From an uncultured Lactobacillus sp. (GTDB taxonomy: Bacteria > Bacillota > Bacilli > Lactobacillales > Lactobacillaceae), in NCBI RefSeq assembly GCF_902491705.1, contig NZ_CABUIW010000026.1, forward strand, positions 1-29,739: DNA of 29,739 nucleotides, read 5' to 3'. Of the stretch, positions 9,181 through 19,201 are shown piece by piece (positions within the stretch are counted from its first letter, which is position 1; each line of letters begins with the position of its first letter). A program made the translations under genes and the position numbers. The notes under the pieces are model-generated. The model saw only the letters and a list, made by a program, of their open reading frames with translations. It was not told the DNA's origin and searched no databases.

Positions 9181-12100
9181 GGTAAATCTAACAAAGTAGG
9201 CTTCTGACTAAAAGCCGCTTTCCAATATTTGTCTGAAGAGTCCAAATTTTCATTATTCAATAAATCATTCAGTTCTGCAGAAGTCATTAATACTGGAAGC
9301 GTTTCTTCTCCTCTATACTTCTTTATAAGTTCTGATGTGAATAATGATGTAGAATATCCGTCATTTATTGAATGATGAATATCAACAAATACATAATCGT
9401 TTTTATTTGTTCTCAGAATATTCATTCTTATCAATGATTCATTTTCCAAATCAAATGGTTTTACTAAACTACTAAGTACACTTTCGATTTCTTGTTCTTC
9501 ACATGAAATCATTTTTATTTCACTAGAAAAATTATTATTAACTTCTAGCATTAATTTATCCTCATGAAAATGGAAATTAGATTTTAAAACTTCAAATTTA
9601 TCTAAAATATATTTATAAATATTATTCAGTTTATTCAAATCAAGTCTTTCATTACTTTTTAATAGTAACGGCATGTTATAACTGGTTGATCTTCTATTTA
9701 CCATTTGTAAAGCATATATTCTTTTTTGTGTCTCAGTAGCTTGAAAGACATTATTGTTATTTGAAATAGTAGATATTACAGAATCATTTTGAACAATTTC
9801 AAGATTCTCTGCTTTATCAAGATTTATTGTTTTTTTAGCTTTTTTTTGATTATTTGACTTCTCAATTTGACTTAAAACAAATGAAATCGTAGGAGAATCA
9901 AAGAATTGTTCTAAACTAATCTGTAAAGAAAAATTGCTATTTAAACGATTTACTAGTCTTGCAGCCTTTATTGAATGCCCTCCTATGGTAAAGAAATCAT
10001 CAGAAATTTTCACGTTATTTATCCCTAAAATTTCAGAAAAGATTGCTTGTACTTCTTTAAAAATCGATGAATCATGTTGCTCATTAATTAATTTAGGTTG
10101 TTCATTATTTTCCGTTTCAGCTTCGACGTCGACGTCAGTCAAACTTAATAATTTTGCAGAATCAACCTTTCCATTCGCGGTCAAAGGTATTTTTTTGATA
10201 TTAATAAACTTTGAAGGAATCATATAAGACGGAATTACGGATGTAAGTCTCTTCCTTAAAGTCATGGTGTCAGAATAATCTGATGTAATAAGGTAAGCAA
10301 TTAATTCTTTATCTGCCCCCTCTCCCTTGGCGAGTACTACACAATCTATAATAGATGCTATGTTTTTGATATTATCTTCTATTTCAGATAGTTCTACACG
10401 ATTTCCTCTAATTTTAATCTGTTTATCCATTCTGCCTAGAAATTCAATATTTCCGTCATCATGCCACCTTGCATAATCCCCAGTCCTATAGAATCTTTCA
10501 CCTTCAAACATAAAGAATTTCTCTTTAGTTAAAGTTTCATTATTAAGATATCCAATAGCAACTCCAGGTCCAGAGATGCATAATTCACCTACCATACCAA
10601 GACCACAAATTCTTTCCTTCTGAAGTATCAGACATCTAACATTTGGCGCTGGTCTTCCAATCGGAACTTTCTTATGTACCTTTTCACGATTTTCAAACCA
10701 AGTTGTTGACCAAACAGTTGCTTCCGTCGGGCCATAACCGTTAGCATAAGATAGGTGGTGCTTCCAATTATCTACTAATTCCCATGTTGATTCTTCCCCT
10801 GCTGTCTTAAGTGATTTTAAAGTACTTAGCTTTTGAGGATTTAATTCATTTACAAAAACTGGAGGTAAGACCGCCCAGGTTACTTTAAATGTATTCATTA
10901 TTTGAGTAACTGCATCAGGACTCAATCTCTTGTCTTCAGGAACAATAACCAGTGTATGTCCATTCAATAGTGCGGTTAGTATCTCCAATATTGAAGCATC
11001 AAAAGCTAAACTAGCATATTGTAGCAATACTTCAGAGGAATTCTTAAATTCAAACTCTAAGTTCATTCCCAATGCCATGTTAACAGCTCCATTATGAGAA
11101 ATTAGAGTTCCTTTTGGTTTTCCTGTTGTACCTGATGTATATATTATATATGCTAGATTTTCGTAAGAATAATCATATTCAATATATTCAAATTGACTTT
11201 CTATTAACAAATTCTTATCAACAGAAATTATATTAATTGACTTATCTTCTACAATTCTTCTGTGTTCATCGTTTAATGTACTATTTATTAGTATATGTTG
11301 TGCTTTTGAATCATCAAGAATGTAAGTTAATCTATCTTGAGGAATACTAATGTCTAATGGTACATATACAGCATTAATTTTTAATATGGCTAAAAGTGAA
11401 ATGATTGGTTCCATACCTTTTTCTTGTAGAGAAAGTACATAATCTCCTTGATTGATGCCACTTTTTCTCAACTGTATAGCCAATTCCGTCGACTTGTTAT
11501 CTAATTCCTCATAAGTCATTGTTTCACCAGAAATATTTAAAGCAACTTTATTCATAAATTGTTTTGCAATATCTTTAAACTGTGAAACGATATTTTTTTC
11601 TACTTTAATTGAAGGCTGTATATTTTGTGAGTACTTCTCTATTATCTTTTCTTCTTCTTTCCAAACAAGCTTAATATCTCTTAAATGTTGATTTTCATTT
11701 TCCACAAATTGTTCAAGCACAAACTTAAATCTCTTAAGCATATCAATAATAGTAGAATCATAATATTTATTAGAATCATACATCAATTTTATATAAAGCT
11801 TTTCTTCCTGAATAATTGACAAGTTTAATGCGTAGTCAGTCTGCTCATATGTTTTTTCATGTTTCATCCATTCTGGATGACTATCATTAAATACGTCAAA
11901 ACTAAACAAAGAACTTATTTTTTGATCCATTAGATTATTAATTTCTGAAAATGCAATCAATTCATTTCCTTTTACCGAATAATTTTTCCTTTGTTGATAT
12001 TTTAGCAATTGAGATACGCTTAGGTTTGGATTCGTTTTTATTCTGATTGGAATAGTATTGATAAATAGTCCTACCATATTATCAATCCCTGGAAGTTGAA

Positions 12101-15100
12101 CATCTCTACCAGAGATAATTTTCCCAAATACAATGTCAGTGGAAGCTGAATAAGCCTGTAACACAATTCCCCAGGCAGACTCTAATATAGTACCTACTCC
12201 TACTTTTATCTTTCTACCAAGATTTTGTATTAACTCTGTTAATTCTGAAGTTAGCCTAATTCCAACTTCTTCCAAATCGTTTTCCTTAGATTTTTCATAC
12301 GAATTTTCTTTCTCTGGAAGTAATAATGGAAGTCCTTCAAAATTATCAAGATAATTTTCCCAAAAATATTTTGTTTTAATTTCATTGTTATTATTGAGTA
12401 CTTCAACAAACTCACTATACTCTGATATTTCTTGATTTTCCTTGCAATCTATTTCTTCATATAATTGAATAAATAAATTATTAATAAGATCTAAACACCA
12501 CCCGTCCATTATGATATGGTGAAAAGACCAAATAAGTTTTGATTGTTTCTCTCCAACCTTTATAACATAGACTCTAAATAGTGGATCGTTCTCAAAGTCC
12601 CAAGAACTATTCTTCTCTTCGGCAATATATTTTTTAATTCGTTTATCAATCGTTTGAGCATCAAATCCATCAAAATCTTCAAAAGTAACAGGGATATTTC
12701 GTTCAATAAACTGAACATTTCTAGCAACACTTTGTTTTTTATAAAAAATTGCAGTTCTTAAAATTTCGAAACGACTTGCTATCTTTTCCATAACAGAGGA
12801 AATTTTTTCTTCCTTCAATTCTTTATAAACATTCATTACTACTTGAACAATGTATTTATCCTGTTTATCTAGCATTTTATTAAAAAGGAAATTTTCTTGC
12901 ATATATGATAAAGGGTATATTTTTTCTATTTCTAACCCGTTATTTTTTGTTGTTTCAATTGCAGATTTTAACTCTTTCTTACTCCAAGAATGATTCCCAT
13001 ATTCTGGAATACAGTCATGACTATTCAAATGTTCAATAATTGTATGTAAGTTATTCTTGAATTTCTCAGCAATTTTTTCTATTTCAGAAATGGAAAAATA
13101 ACTTTGTTCAAATTTAAACTCAAAAACCAGACTCTCATCAACTTTTTGTCCTGTTATAGTTAATGGGAACCATAAATGATTTGATTTTGAATTCCTATCC
13201 CCCATATCTAAATGAACTAATTTTATGTATTCTAAATTTTCCTGAAAATCACCTAAATAATTAAAAATTATCAATGGTTCGAAAACCTTCTCATAGTTAG
13301 AGATTTTCTGATCTTTATAAGCTAAATAATTTAAACCTCTATTCGGAATCATCTTAGTACTACTAGAAACACTTGCTATTAAGTCATCTAAATCTTTATT
13401 ATTCTCAAAAATCACAGGATAAATACTTGTAAACCAACCTATCATGGAATCATTTTCAATATTTTGTTCTATAGTTTCTCTACCATGACTCTCTAACATA
13501 ATTGCCAAAGTGTCACTATTAACTGCTTTTACAAGTGCTGCTAAAAAAATATCATTTATTCTATATGTATGCTTATTACTTCCTGTAAGAAATAGACTAT
13601 CATTCCTGTCAATAGTAATTTTTTTAGAATGTACACTATTAATTGACATCTTAGATTTTGAAGAATTTATTTTTTCTAATTTATTATTAACTTTATCCCA
13701 GTAAAATTTCTCCTCTTTTAGTTTCTTACTTTGATACTCATCTAATTCTCTAACCCACTCAAAAAAACTATTATTCTCTCTAGGGAGCTCAATCTTCCTA
13801 TTCTCCATTCTTTTTGTGAATATAATATTGAGTTCATCATTTAATATTCTCCAGGAAACACCATCAATTATTAGATGATGGATAGTTATAAAAATATAAC
13901 TCCCTTTAGAAGACTTAAACAGTACAATGTTAATAAGTGGGCTATTCCCCAATTCAAATTTATTTTGGTTTTTTTGGCAAATTAATTTAAATTCTTTATT
14001 AAATTCTTCGGAATTTAAATCTTTAAGATCGTGGGATTCGAACAAAAATAATTCTCTTCCCTTATTTATAAATGGTTGATTGTTTTTATCAAAATTGACC
14101 TTAAAGAGTATGTGATTTTCAGTCAACTCTTGAAATATATCCTTAATTTCTAAATCATTTAACGAATTATTTATATATAATGTTTCACATTGATTAAAAT
14201 GTTCCTTTACAAAAAAATCCTTTCGGAAAAATTCTTTTTGAATAGGGCTTAATATTGTTTCATTTTCAAATGACTGACTTGTTAATTTCGTTTCATTATC
14301 ATTTCCTAATTTTGCTATTATTTCATCAATACTATTAGAATCAACTATGTCATTAGTTCTAAGTTTATAGCCACGATTCTTCAGCTTCGAAACAATTCTA
14401 ATTGCTTTAATTGAATCCCCTCCTAAAGAATAAAAATCAATATTTTCATCTTCAATTGTAACTTTTAGTATCTCCTCGAAAACTTCAATGATATCTTTTT
14501 TTACAGAATTATCAATCGTCTTCAATAAACTTACTTTTTTTTCTCTTACAATACTAGGTAAGGATTTCTTATCAACCTTTCCATTCAAAGTCATAGGTAA
14601 TTTGGCTATTTCAACAACATGATGAGGTTGCATATAACTTGGTAATTGATCCTTAATCTTTTTACAAAATGTCTTTTTATCTGTGGGATTTTGCAAAACT
14701 ACATACACAACAATTTCTTTTTCCGAACCCCCAGAATTGAGATTTGTTATACATGAATAAACTTCTTTTACTTCTTTTTGTTTTAAGATTATTGAATTTA
14801 ATTCAGACAAATCTATACGGTGACCTCTTACTTTGACCTGATTATCCTTTCTCCCACAAAATACTAACTCTTTATCTGAATTCCAATAGACTATATCACC
14901 TGTTCTATACATTCTTTCCTTGGTCTTAGGATGCACCAAAAAACTTTCTTTATTTTTCAAATCATTGTTAATATATCCTAAACTTAAGCTATCTCCCGAA
15001 ATACACAGTTCCCCAGGAATGTCAATCCCACATTCTTGCATTCCCTGAAAAACATGACAACTTACATTCTGTATAGGACGACCTATGGGAACAGCCAAGT

Positions 15101-17267
15101 TTGTATCAAAGTTTCTATATTTCCATGTAGAAGTCCAAACTGTAGCTTCTGTCGGTCCATAAGCATTAAAATATTTTACTTTGTCTTTCCACGGTAATAT
15201 AAAATTCCAATTAGCCTCCTCTCCAGCAGTCATTAAATATTTTAATGTAGTCTCTCGCTCTGTATCAAGATTTTGCATGTATACCGGTGGAATAATCGCG
15301 AATGTTACTTTTTCAGTATCCCACAAATCTTGAAGTAAACTAGGATTTTGTTTTTCCTCGTGATTAACCATTACTAGAGTACAGCCATTTAAAAGTCCAC
15401 CAAATATTTCTAGTATAGAAGCATCAAATGAATGACTTGCAAATTGTTGGATTATATCATTTTCGTCAATTCCTATATCATTTATAAATGCCTCACACAT
15501 ATTTATTACCGAACTATGTTTTATCATCACACCTTTCGGTACTCCTGTAGAACCTGAAGTATAAATAATATATGCCAGATTATCTGAATCTATGTGAGGA
15601 AAAGAATTAAGATTAACATTATTTTCTACAAACGAGTCATCATATAGAATAGTATTAATTTTAAGAGACTTTGATAACTCTTCATTACCAGTGAGTAGTA
15701 ATTTGCAAAAACTATCGCTTAAGATATATTCTATTCTCTCATGAGGATTATCTTTATCTACGGGTAAATACACTCCGCCAACTTTAAGAATTGCAAAAAT
15801 TGCTATAATTGCATCAATCCCGACTAGAGTGGTTGCGACAACTTGTCCAGAACATACTCCTTTATCAATCAAAAAAGTAGCTAATTCAGAAGATTTTTTA
15901 TCTAATTCCTCAAATGTTATACCTCCCCTTTGGTATCTAACAGCTATCTTATTAGGAAACTTCTCTACTTGTTTTTTGAATAGAGAAATTATTGTTTCAC
16001 TCTTATTAAAGTCATGAATACGTTTTTCAAAATAAACTTCTTCTTGTTTTTTAAGTAATGAAACTGAACCCAAGTGTTCATCAAGATTGTCAATAAACTG
16101 CTCTAAAATATACATAATAAACGAATGTAAGCTTAGAAGCTCCGGTAATTTTATTAAACACTTTTGATACTCGTATAAAATAAACGGCTTTTCATTCGCA
16201 TAATTAATCATAATTGTTAATGGATTCGTCCTACTACCACTACCAATCACTTTAAATTTAAATCCTAACTTTATATATTTGAATTTTAAATCATAATTCA
16301 TCTCCATGCACGATATATCAGTTAATGCTTCAAAAGATTCAATTCCATTATTTTCTATCATTTCTGATATTGTATAATCACTAAAACTTTTTATATCAGT
16401 AATTTTTGTAGACACATCTAAAATATATTTTTTTATTGAAGTCCCTAACTCTATCTGAGGAATAATAGGTAATAAACTAGTATTTGAATCCCAACCAGAA
16501 TTCTGCGTTACTGCCAGCCCAACACTAGCTTTAGATGTAAAAGTCTTAACTTTTTTTGCAAAAATTACTCCAGCTAAAATGAAGTCAAAAAGAGTAGTAT
16601 CCCTTGAGATTGTAGATTTTTCAAATTTACGCACCAATTCTGGAGGAATAATCTTCTTTATTTCCTCAGTTTCTAAATGTTTCGAATTTTCCTTATAAAG
16701 AGCTTCCCCTTCAAAACTTTTCAACTCTTTTGTCCAAAAATCTATTGTAGATTCTTGATTGTCAGTAGTCTTTGGATAATATCTTCCTGACAGCTCTTCA
16801 ATATTTATATCGTCTAATAGTAACCCTACAAAAGTATTTGAAAATTTAGTGATAAATTCAATATCAGAAATTAAATGATGAAATTTTATTAATACCTGTT
16901 TTTTCACACCATTTATTTCTGCTACAAGAAATTCATAAAGGGGTTTCTTAAAATCAAATATGGAGTCCTTTTTCCATACTTCAATAAAGCTGTTTAAGTC
17001 ACTTTCACGTTCAAATCTTTTAAGTTGTATATTATCTAATTTTTTATAACTTCTGATGTATTGATTTTTATTTGACAGTACCTCAATTCTTAAATGATCA
17101 ATTTTTCTCAACATATTATTTAGAGAGGATAATATCTCGTTAGTTGTAAAATTCCCTGGAATTTCCAATACTGCACAGATATTATTAATTTCTTTAACTT
17201 CTCTTAATGTCTCAATATTTAATAGATTTTCTTGTATTTTTGTTAATTTATAATTTATGTTTGCCAT
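9129..17267 (-). CDS. NRPS, upstream part: C-A-T-E-C-A-T-(C, cut)
   Basis: The 2,712 residues begin MANINYKLTK. Domains in order: a starter condensation-like domain (1 to about 410, HHLISD at 130-135, lacking the usual Gly after Asp); adenylation 1 (YTSGSTG from 569, code read as DALIMAAVWK); carrier GGDSIKAIR (Ser952); an epimerisation domain (HHLIIDG from 1130, ESHGRE, IGWFTSIYP, FNYLGD); a condensation domain (HHIIMDG from 1583); adenylation 2 (YTSGTTG from 2043, code DALVKAGVWK); carrier GGHSIKAAR (Ser2432); then the N-terminal half of a condensation domain (HHSINDG from 2631). It then stops inside that domain. The predicted chemistry is an optionally acylated D-residue followed by a second residue, made in the cytoplasm on phosphopantetheine arms. 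The gene follows the ABC-2 permease by 34 bases. No phosphopantetheinyl transferase is visible in the window. Confidence 0.93.
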   Translation of the reverse strand: MANINYKLTKIQENLLNIETLREVKEINNICAVLEIPGNFTTNEILSSLNNMLRKIDHLRIEVLSNKNQYIRSYKKLDNIQLKRFERESDLNSFIEVWKKDSIFDFKKPLYEFLVAEINGVKKQVLIKFHHLISDIEFITKFSNTFVGLLLDDINIEELSGRYYPKTTDNQESTIDFWTKELKSFEGEALYKENSKHLETEEIKKIIPPELVRKFEKSTISRDTTLFDFILAGVIFAKKVKTFTSKASVGLAVTQNSGWDSNTSLLPIIPQIELGTSIKKYILDVSTKITDIKSFSDYTISEMIENNGIESFEALTDISCMEMNYDLKFKYIKLGFKFKVIGSGSRTNPLTIMINYANEKPFILYEYQKCLIKLPELLSLHSFIMYILEQFIDNLDEHLGSVSLLKKQEEVYFEKRIHDFNKSETIISLFKKQVEKFPNKIAVRYQRGGITFEELDKKSSELATFLIDKGVCSGQVVATTLVGIDAIIAIFAILKVGGVYLPVDKDNPHERIEYILSDSFCKLLLTGNEELSKSLKINTILYDDSFVENNVNLNSFPHIDSDNLAYIIYTSGSTGVPKGVMIKHSSVINMCEAFINDIGIDENDIIQQFASHSFDASILEIFGGLLNGCTLVMVNHEEKQNPSLLQDLWDTEKVTFAIIPPVYMQNLDTERETTLKYLMTAGEEANWNFILPWKDKVKYFNAYGPTEATVWTSTWKYRNFDTNLAVPIGRPIQNVSCHVFQGMQECGIDIPGELCISGDSLSLGYINNDLKNKESFLVHPKTKERMYRTGDIVYWNSDKELVFCGRKDNQVKVRGHRIDLSELNSIILKQKEVKEVYSCITNLNSGGSEKEIVVYVVLQNPTDKKTFCKKIKDQLPSYMQPHHVVEIAKLPMTLNGKVDKKSLPSIVREKKVSLLKTIDNSVKKDIIEVFEEILKVTIEDENIDFYSLGGDSIKAIRIVSKLKNRGYKLRTNDIVDSNSIDEIIAKLGNDNETKLTSQSFENETILSPIQKEFFRKDFFVKEHFNQCETLYINNSLNDLEIKDIFQELTENHILFKVNFDKNNQPFINKGRELFLFESHDLKDLNSEEFNKEFKLICQKNQNKFELGNSPLINIVLFKSSKGSYIFITIHHLIIDGVSWRILNDELNIIFTKRMENRKIELPRENNSFFEWVRELDEYQSKKLKEEKFYWDKVNNKLEKINSSKSKMSINSVHSKKITIDRNDSLFLTGSNKHTYRINDIFLAALVKAVNSDTLAIMLESHGRETIEQNIENDSMIGWFTSIYPVIFENNKDLDDLIASVSSSTKMIPNRGLNYLAYKDQKISNYEKVFEPLIIFNYLGDFQENLEYIKLVHLDMGDRNSKSNHLWFPLTITGQKVDESLVFEFKFEQSYFSISEIEKIAEKFKNNLHTIIEHLNSHDCIPEYGNHSWSKKELKSAIETTKNNGLEIEKIYPLSYMQENFLFNKMLDKQDKYIVQVVMNVYKELKEEKISSVMEKIASRFEILRTAIFYKKQSVARNVQFIERNIPVTFEDFDGFDAQTIDKRIKKYIAEEKNSSWDFENDPLFRVYVIKVGEKQSKLIWSFHHIIMDGWCLDLINNLFIQLYEEIDCKENQEISEYSEFVEVLNNNNEIKTKYFWENYLDNFEGLPLLLPEKENSYEKSKENDLEEVGIRLTSELTELIQNLGRKIKVGVGTILESAWGIVLQAYSASTDIVFGKIISGRDVQLPGIDNMVGLFINTIPIRIKTNPNLSVSQLLKYQQRKNYSVKGNELIAFSEINNLMDQKISSLFSFDVFNDSHPEWMKHEKTYEQTDYALNLSIIQEEKLYIKLMYDSNKYYDSTIIDMLKRFKFVLEQFVENENQHLRDIKLVWKEEEKIIEKYSQNIQPSIKVEKNIVSQFKDIAKQFMNKVALNISGETMTYEELDNKSTELAIQLRKSGINQGDYVLSLQEKGMEPIISLLAILKINAVYVPLDISIPQDRLTYILDDSKAQHILINSTLNDEHRRIVEDKSINIISVDKNLLIESQFEYIEYDYSYENLAYIIYTSGTTGKPKGTLISHNGAVNMALGMNLEFEFKNSSEVLLQYASLAFDASILEILTALLNGHTLVIVPEDKRLSPDAVTQIMNTFKVTWAVLPPVFVNELNPQKLSTLKSLKTAGEESTWELVDNWKHHLSYANGYGPTEATVWSTTWFENREKVHKKVPIGRPAPNVRCLILQKERICGLGMVGELCISGPGVAIGYLNNETLTKEKFFMFEGERFYRTGDYARWHDDGNIEFLGRMDKQIKIRGNRVELSEIEDNIKNIASIIDCVVLAKGEGADKELIAYLITSDYSDTMTLRKRLTSVIPSYMIPSKFINIKKIPLTANGKVDSAKLLSLTDVDVEAETENNEQPKLINEQHDSSIFKEVQAIFSEILGINNVKISDDFFTIGGHSIKAARLVNRLNSNFSLQISLEQFFDSPTISFVLSQIEKSNNQKKAKKTINLDKAENLEIVQNDSVISTISNNNNVFQATETQKRIYALQMVNRRSTSYNMPLLLKSNERLDLNKLNNIYKYILDKFEVLKSNFHFHEDKLMLEVNNNFSSEIKMISCEEQEIESVLSSLVKPFDLENESLIRMNILRTNKNDYVFVDIHHSINDGYSTSLFTSELIKKYRGEETLPVLMTSAELNDLLNNENLDSSDKYWKAAFSQKPTLLDLPLDFQELLDVMKVAMTF

Positions 17268-17301
17268 TACAATCCGTTACCTTCCATTAAATTCATCTAT
17301 G

Positions 17302-18042
17302 CTAATTGATATTAATATCTCTTCTTGAAACATTATAAATTGAAAATGAAACAATAATTAAACTTATGAAACTAGCAAATATTAAAAAAAATAAGTTATC
17401 AACAAAACTATTAGTTAAACTTCCTGGCATCACATTAGAAAGTAGAGCCGCTAAACCAAGCCCTGAGATAATTGTTATAACTGTTGAATGCTTAATCATC
17501 CCTAATACAAAAGGTAGTACCCCGATTAATACTGTCCCGAACGTAATTCCGGCTAAGTTAATTAATTGATTAGCTACTGAAAGATAATTTGATTCAGTTA
17601 AAACTGCTACTAATTTAATTAATAATTGAATAACTAAATGTGCTGTAAAATGTGCAATAAATGATAATAGAACTACTGATAGAACTTTTCCCCATAATAA
17701 CTTTATTTTTGAAATTGGGTAAGAAAACAACTGAAAAATTGTTCTTCGTTTAAATTCATCAATAATAATTGTAGACAACAAATAAGATTCGAAGATCAAA
17801 AACGCTGCTTTTGTAAATAAAGATGAAAACAATGAAGCTGCAATTGCCCAACCTCCCCATTTACCAGTAATTCTAAAATCATTGTTGCTTTGTGCAACAA
17901 ATTCTCCCAATTTATTATCTGTAGCTAGCCCCATGATTATGATTCCTGTAATAATTAATACTATAAATATAGTAACCAACCAGGCTAAAAATAATTTAGA
18001 TTTCGAAACTTTATTTATTTCAATTTTTATAAGCGACAACAT
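17302..18042 (-). CDS. ABC-2 family transporter permease
   Basis: This is a 246-residue protein with about six strongly hydrophobic segments. The first is near residues 18-38, others lie around 65-90, 110-140, 160-185, 188-205 and 218-238. There is a cytoplasmic loop with DEFKRRTIFQLFSYP, the short coupling region typical of ABC-2 permeases. The start ATG at 18042 is preceded by GGAGG 9 bases away. It is the first gene of the NRPS operon and lies 34 bases before the NRPS start. It carries no ATPase, and the likely partner is the solitary ATPase at 1692-2420 at the far end of the operon. Inference: export of, or self-immunity to, the peptide. The family assignment is from overall pattern, not from a unique motif. 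Confidence 0.82.
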   Translation of the reverse strand: MLSLIKIEINKVSKSKLFLAWLVTIFIVLIITGIIIMGLATDNKLGEFVAQSNNDFRITGKWGGWAIAASLFSSLFTKAAFLIFESYLLSTIIIDEFKRRTIFQLFSYPISKIKLLWGKVLSVVLLSFIAHFTAHLVIQLLIKLVAVLTESNYLSVANQLINLAGITFGTVLIGVLPFVLGMIKHSTVITIISGLGLAALLSNVMPGSLTNSFVDNLFFLIFASFISLIIVSFSIYNVSRRDININ

Positions 18043-18132
18043 AGATTTATTCCTCCAAAATGTAAATATAGTTTATATTATTCAAACTAGTTTCAACAAA
18101 TATTAAAAATAAATTTTTCAAACTAACAATAT

Positions 18133-18189
18133 TATCAAACATACCTAGAGTATGTTTGATATCAAAAAAACAACATACTCTAGGTATGT
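18133..18189. promoter_or_regulatory. Two TetR-type operators in the NRPS operon leader
   Basis: The first palindrome spans 18133-18161, with 12-bp arms TATCAAACATAC and GTATGTTTGATA around CTAGA. The second spans 18173-18189, ACATAC-TCTAG-GTATGT. Their 15-bp cores are reverse complements of each other, so the pair can also fold into one larger hairpin. They lie between the tetR gene and the permease start, downstream of a candidate promoter. The core CATAC-N5-GTATG recurs at the tetR promoter, which supports a shared repressor. Confidence 0.72.
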
Positions 18190-18203
18190 AAAATAGAATT
18201 TTT

Positions 18204-18241
18204 AATAACATATCTATAATATGTTATTTTTAAAATCTCAA
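18204..18241 (-). promoter_or_regulatory. Candidate NRPS operon promoter with overlapping palindrome
   Basis: On the minus strand TTGAGA (18236-18241) and TATAGA (18213-18218) are separated by exactly 17 bases. A perfect 10-bp palindrome with arms AATAACATAT and ATATGTTATT around CTATA (18204-18228) covers the -10 element. Its core CATAT-N5-ATATG is a variant of the CATAC-N5-GTATG sites nearby, so repressor binding would block the promoter. The -10 match is only four of six, so the promoter call is tentative. The palindrome itself is certain. Confidence 0.5.
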
Positions 18242-18345
18242 ATACGTAAAATATATTTAGAATAACCAAAATATGAACAAAGATTAAGTTAATCAATAAT
18301 ATATCAATAAAAAGAATATTACTTACAAGCATGTCATAAGAATAT

Positions 18346-18981
18346 TTATTTATCTCCTTTTAAGTAATCAAATAATTTGAAAATCATCTCCATCATCTCA
18401 TCAGAAATCAACTGCACCCCTAGTCCTTCAAAAGTAAGTTTAATGAAATTCATTTTTCGCTTTAATTCCTCTACTGAAAAAACGGAAATCTGGAATCCTA
18501 TCCAAATATTTAAAGTTAAAACAATTAAATCAGCTAACTCTTCTGGATATTCTGTTTTAATTGATTCATCTTTAACACCCTCGTAAACTCTTTCTCTAAT
18601 TTCTGGTAAAAAATCAGAAAACAGACTTAGATACTGCTCTCCTAACAAACGTGGACTTCTTAGCATAATTGATACTGAATATACTAGCCTTTGTTGTTTA
18701 AAATTAGAGAAAGAATCCATCAAAGAATTTTGTATTTTTTCTAGTCCAGTATTTCCTCTCCAATTATAATTTAAAATTTCTTGATTATTTTCGCTAATAA
18801 TTGATTCCAATATTTCATATTTCGACTCAAAATGATGATAAATAACCCCCTTCGTTAATCCGCCTAACCCATCGATTATATCTTGTATTGAGGTATTGTC
18901 AAATCCTTTTTCTAAAAATAAGTCTTTAGAAACTTCTAGTATTTTATTTCTAGTTTCATGTGAGTTTCTATTCCTTGCCAT
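18346..18981 (-). CDS. TetR/AcrR family transcriptional regulator
   Basis: The protein has 211 residues, the usual TetR length. The N-terminal helix-turn-helix lies at about residues 12-60, with the family pattern FLEKGFDNTSIQDIIDGLGG and TKGVIYHHFESK. The remaining helical part would be the ligand-binding and dimer domain and has no conserved motif I can name. The start ATG at 18981 has AAAGGGG upstream. A near-consensus promoter and a CATAC-N5-GTATG palindrome sit just before it, and further copies of that palindrome sit just after the gene, in front of the NRPS operon. The likely role is autoregulated repression of the peptide synthesis and export genes, relieved by the product or an intermediate. 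The ligand is unknown. Confidence 0.92.
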   Translation of the reverse strand: MARNRNSHETRNKILEVSKDLFLEKGFDNTSIQDIIDGLGGLTKGVIYHHFESKYEILESIISENNQEILNYNWRGNTGLEKIQNSLMDSFSNFKQQRLVYSVSIMLRSPRLLGEQYLSLFSDFLPEIRERVYEGVKDESIKTEYPEELADLIVLTLNIWIGFQISVFSVEELKRKMNFIKLTFEGLGVQLISDEMMEMIFKLFDYLKGDK

Positions 18982-18997
18982 TATAGCCCCTTTCTAT

Positions 18998-19048
18998 CAT
19001 ACTATCGGTATGTAACCTTATTATAATGAACAAAACTAATAATGTCAA
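18998..19048 (-). promoter_or_regulatory. tetR promoter with operator at +1
   Basis: On the minus strand a perfect TTGACA (19043-19048), a 17-base spacer and a perfect TATAAT (19020-19025) form a consensus sigma-A promoter. The palindrome CATAC-TATCG-GTATG (18998-19012) begins at the expected transcription start and lies just ahead of the ribosome site. That is the usual layout for TetR autorepression. Confidence 0.85.
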
Positions 19049-19201
19049 ATTACCTATTGTTTTCTCTAATTTTTAATAGTCTATTCTTAATGTCAATTTA
19101 AGTTGTGACACAAAAACTATCTTTCGAAGACATATACTGTAATCTTTCATTCTCCTTTTTATATCATACTAGAGATAGTAGATAAACTGAAAAAAGGAAG
19201 G

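Noticed and set aside
9934..10227. Plus-strand open frame of 97 codons
   Set aside because: Antisense to the second carrier domain of the NRPS, with no ribosome site or recognisable motif.
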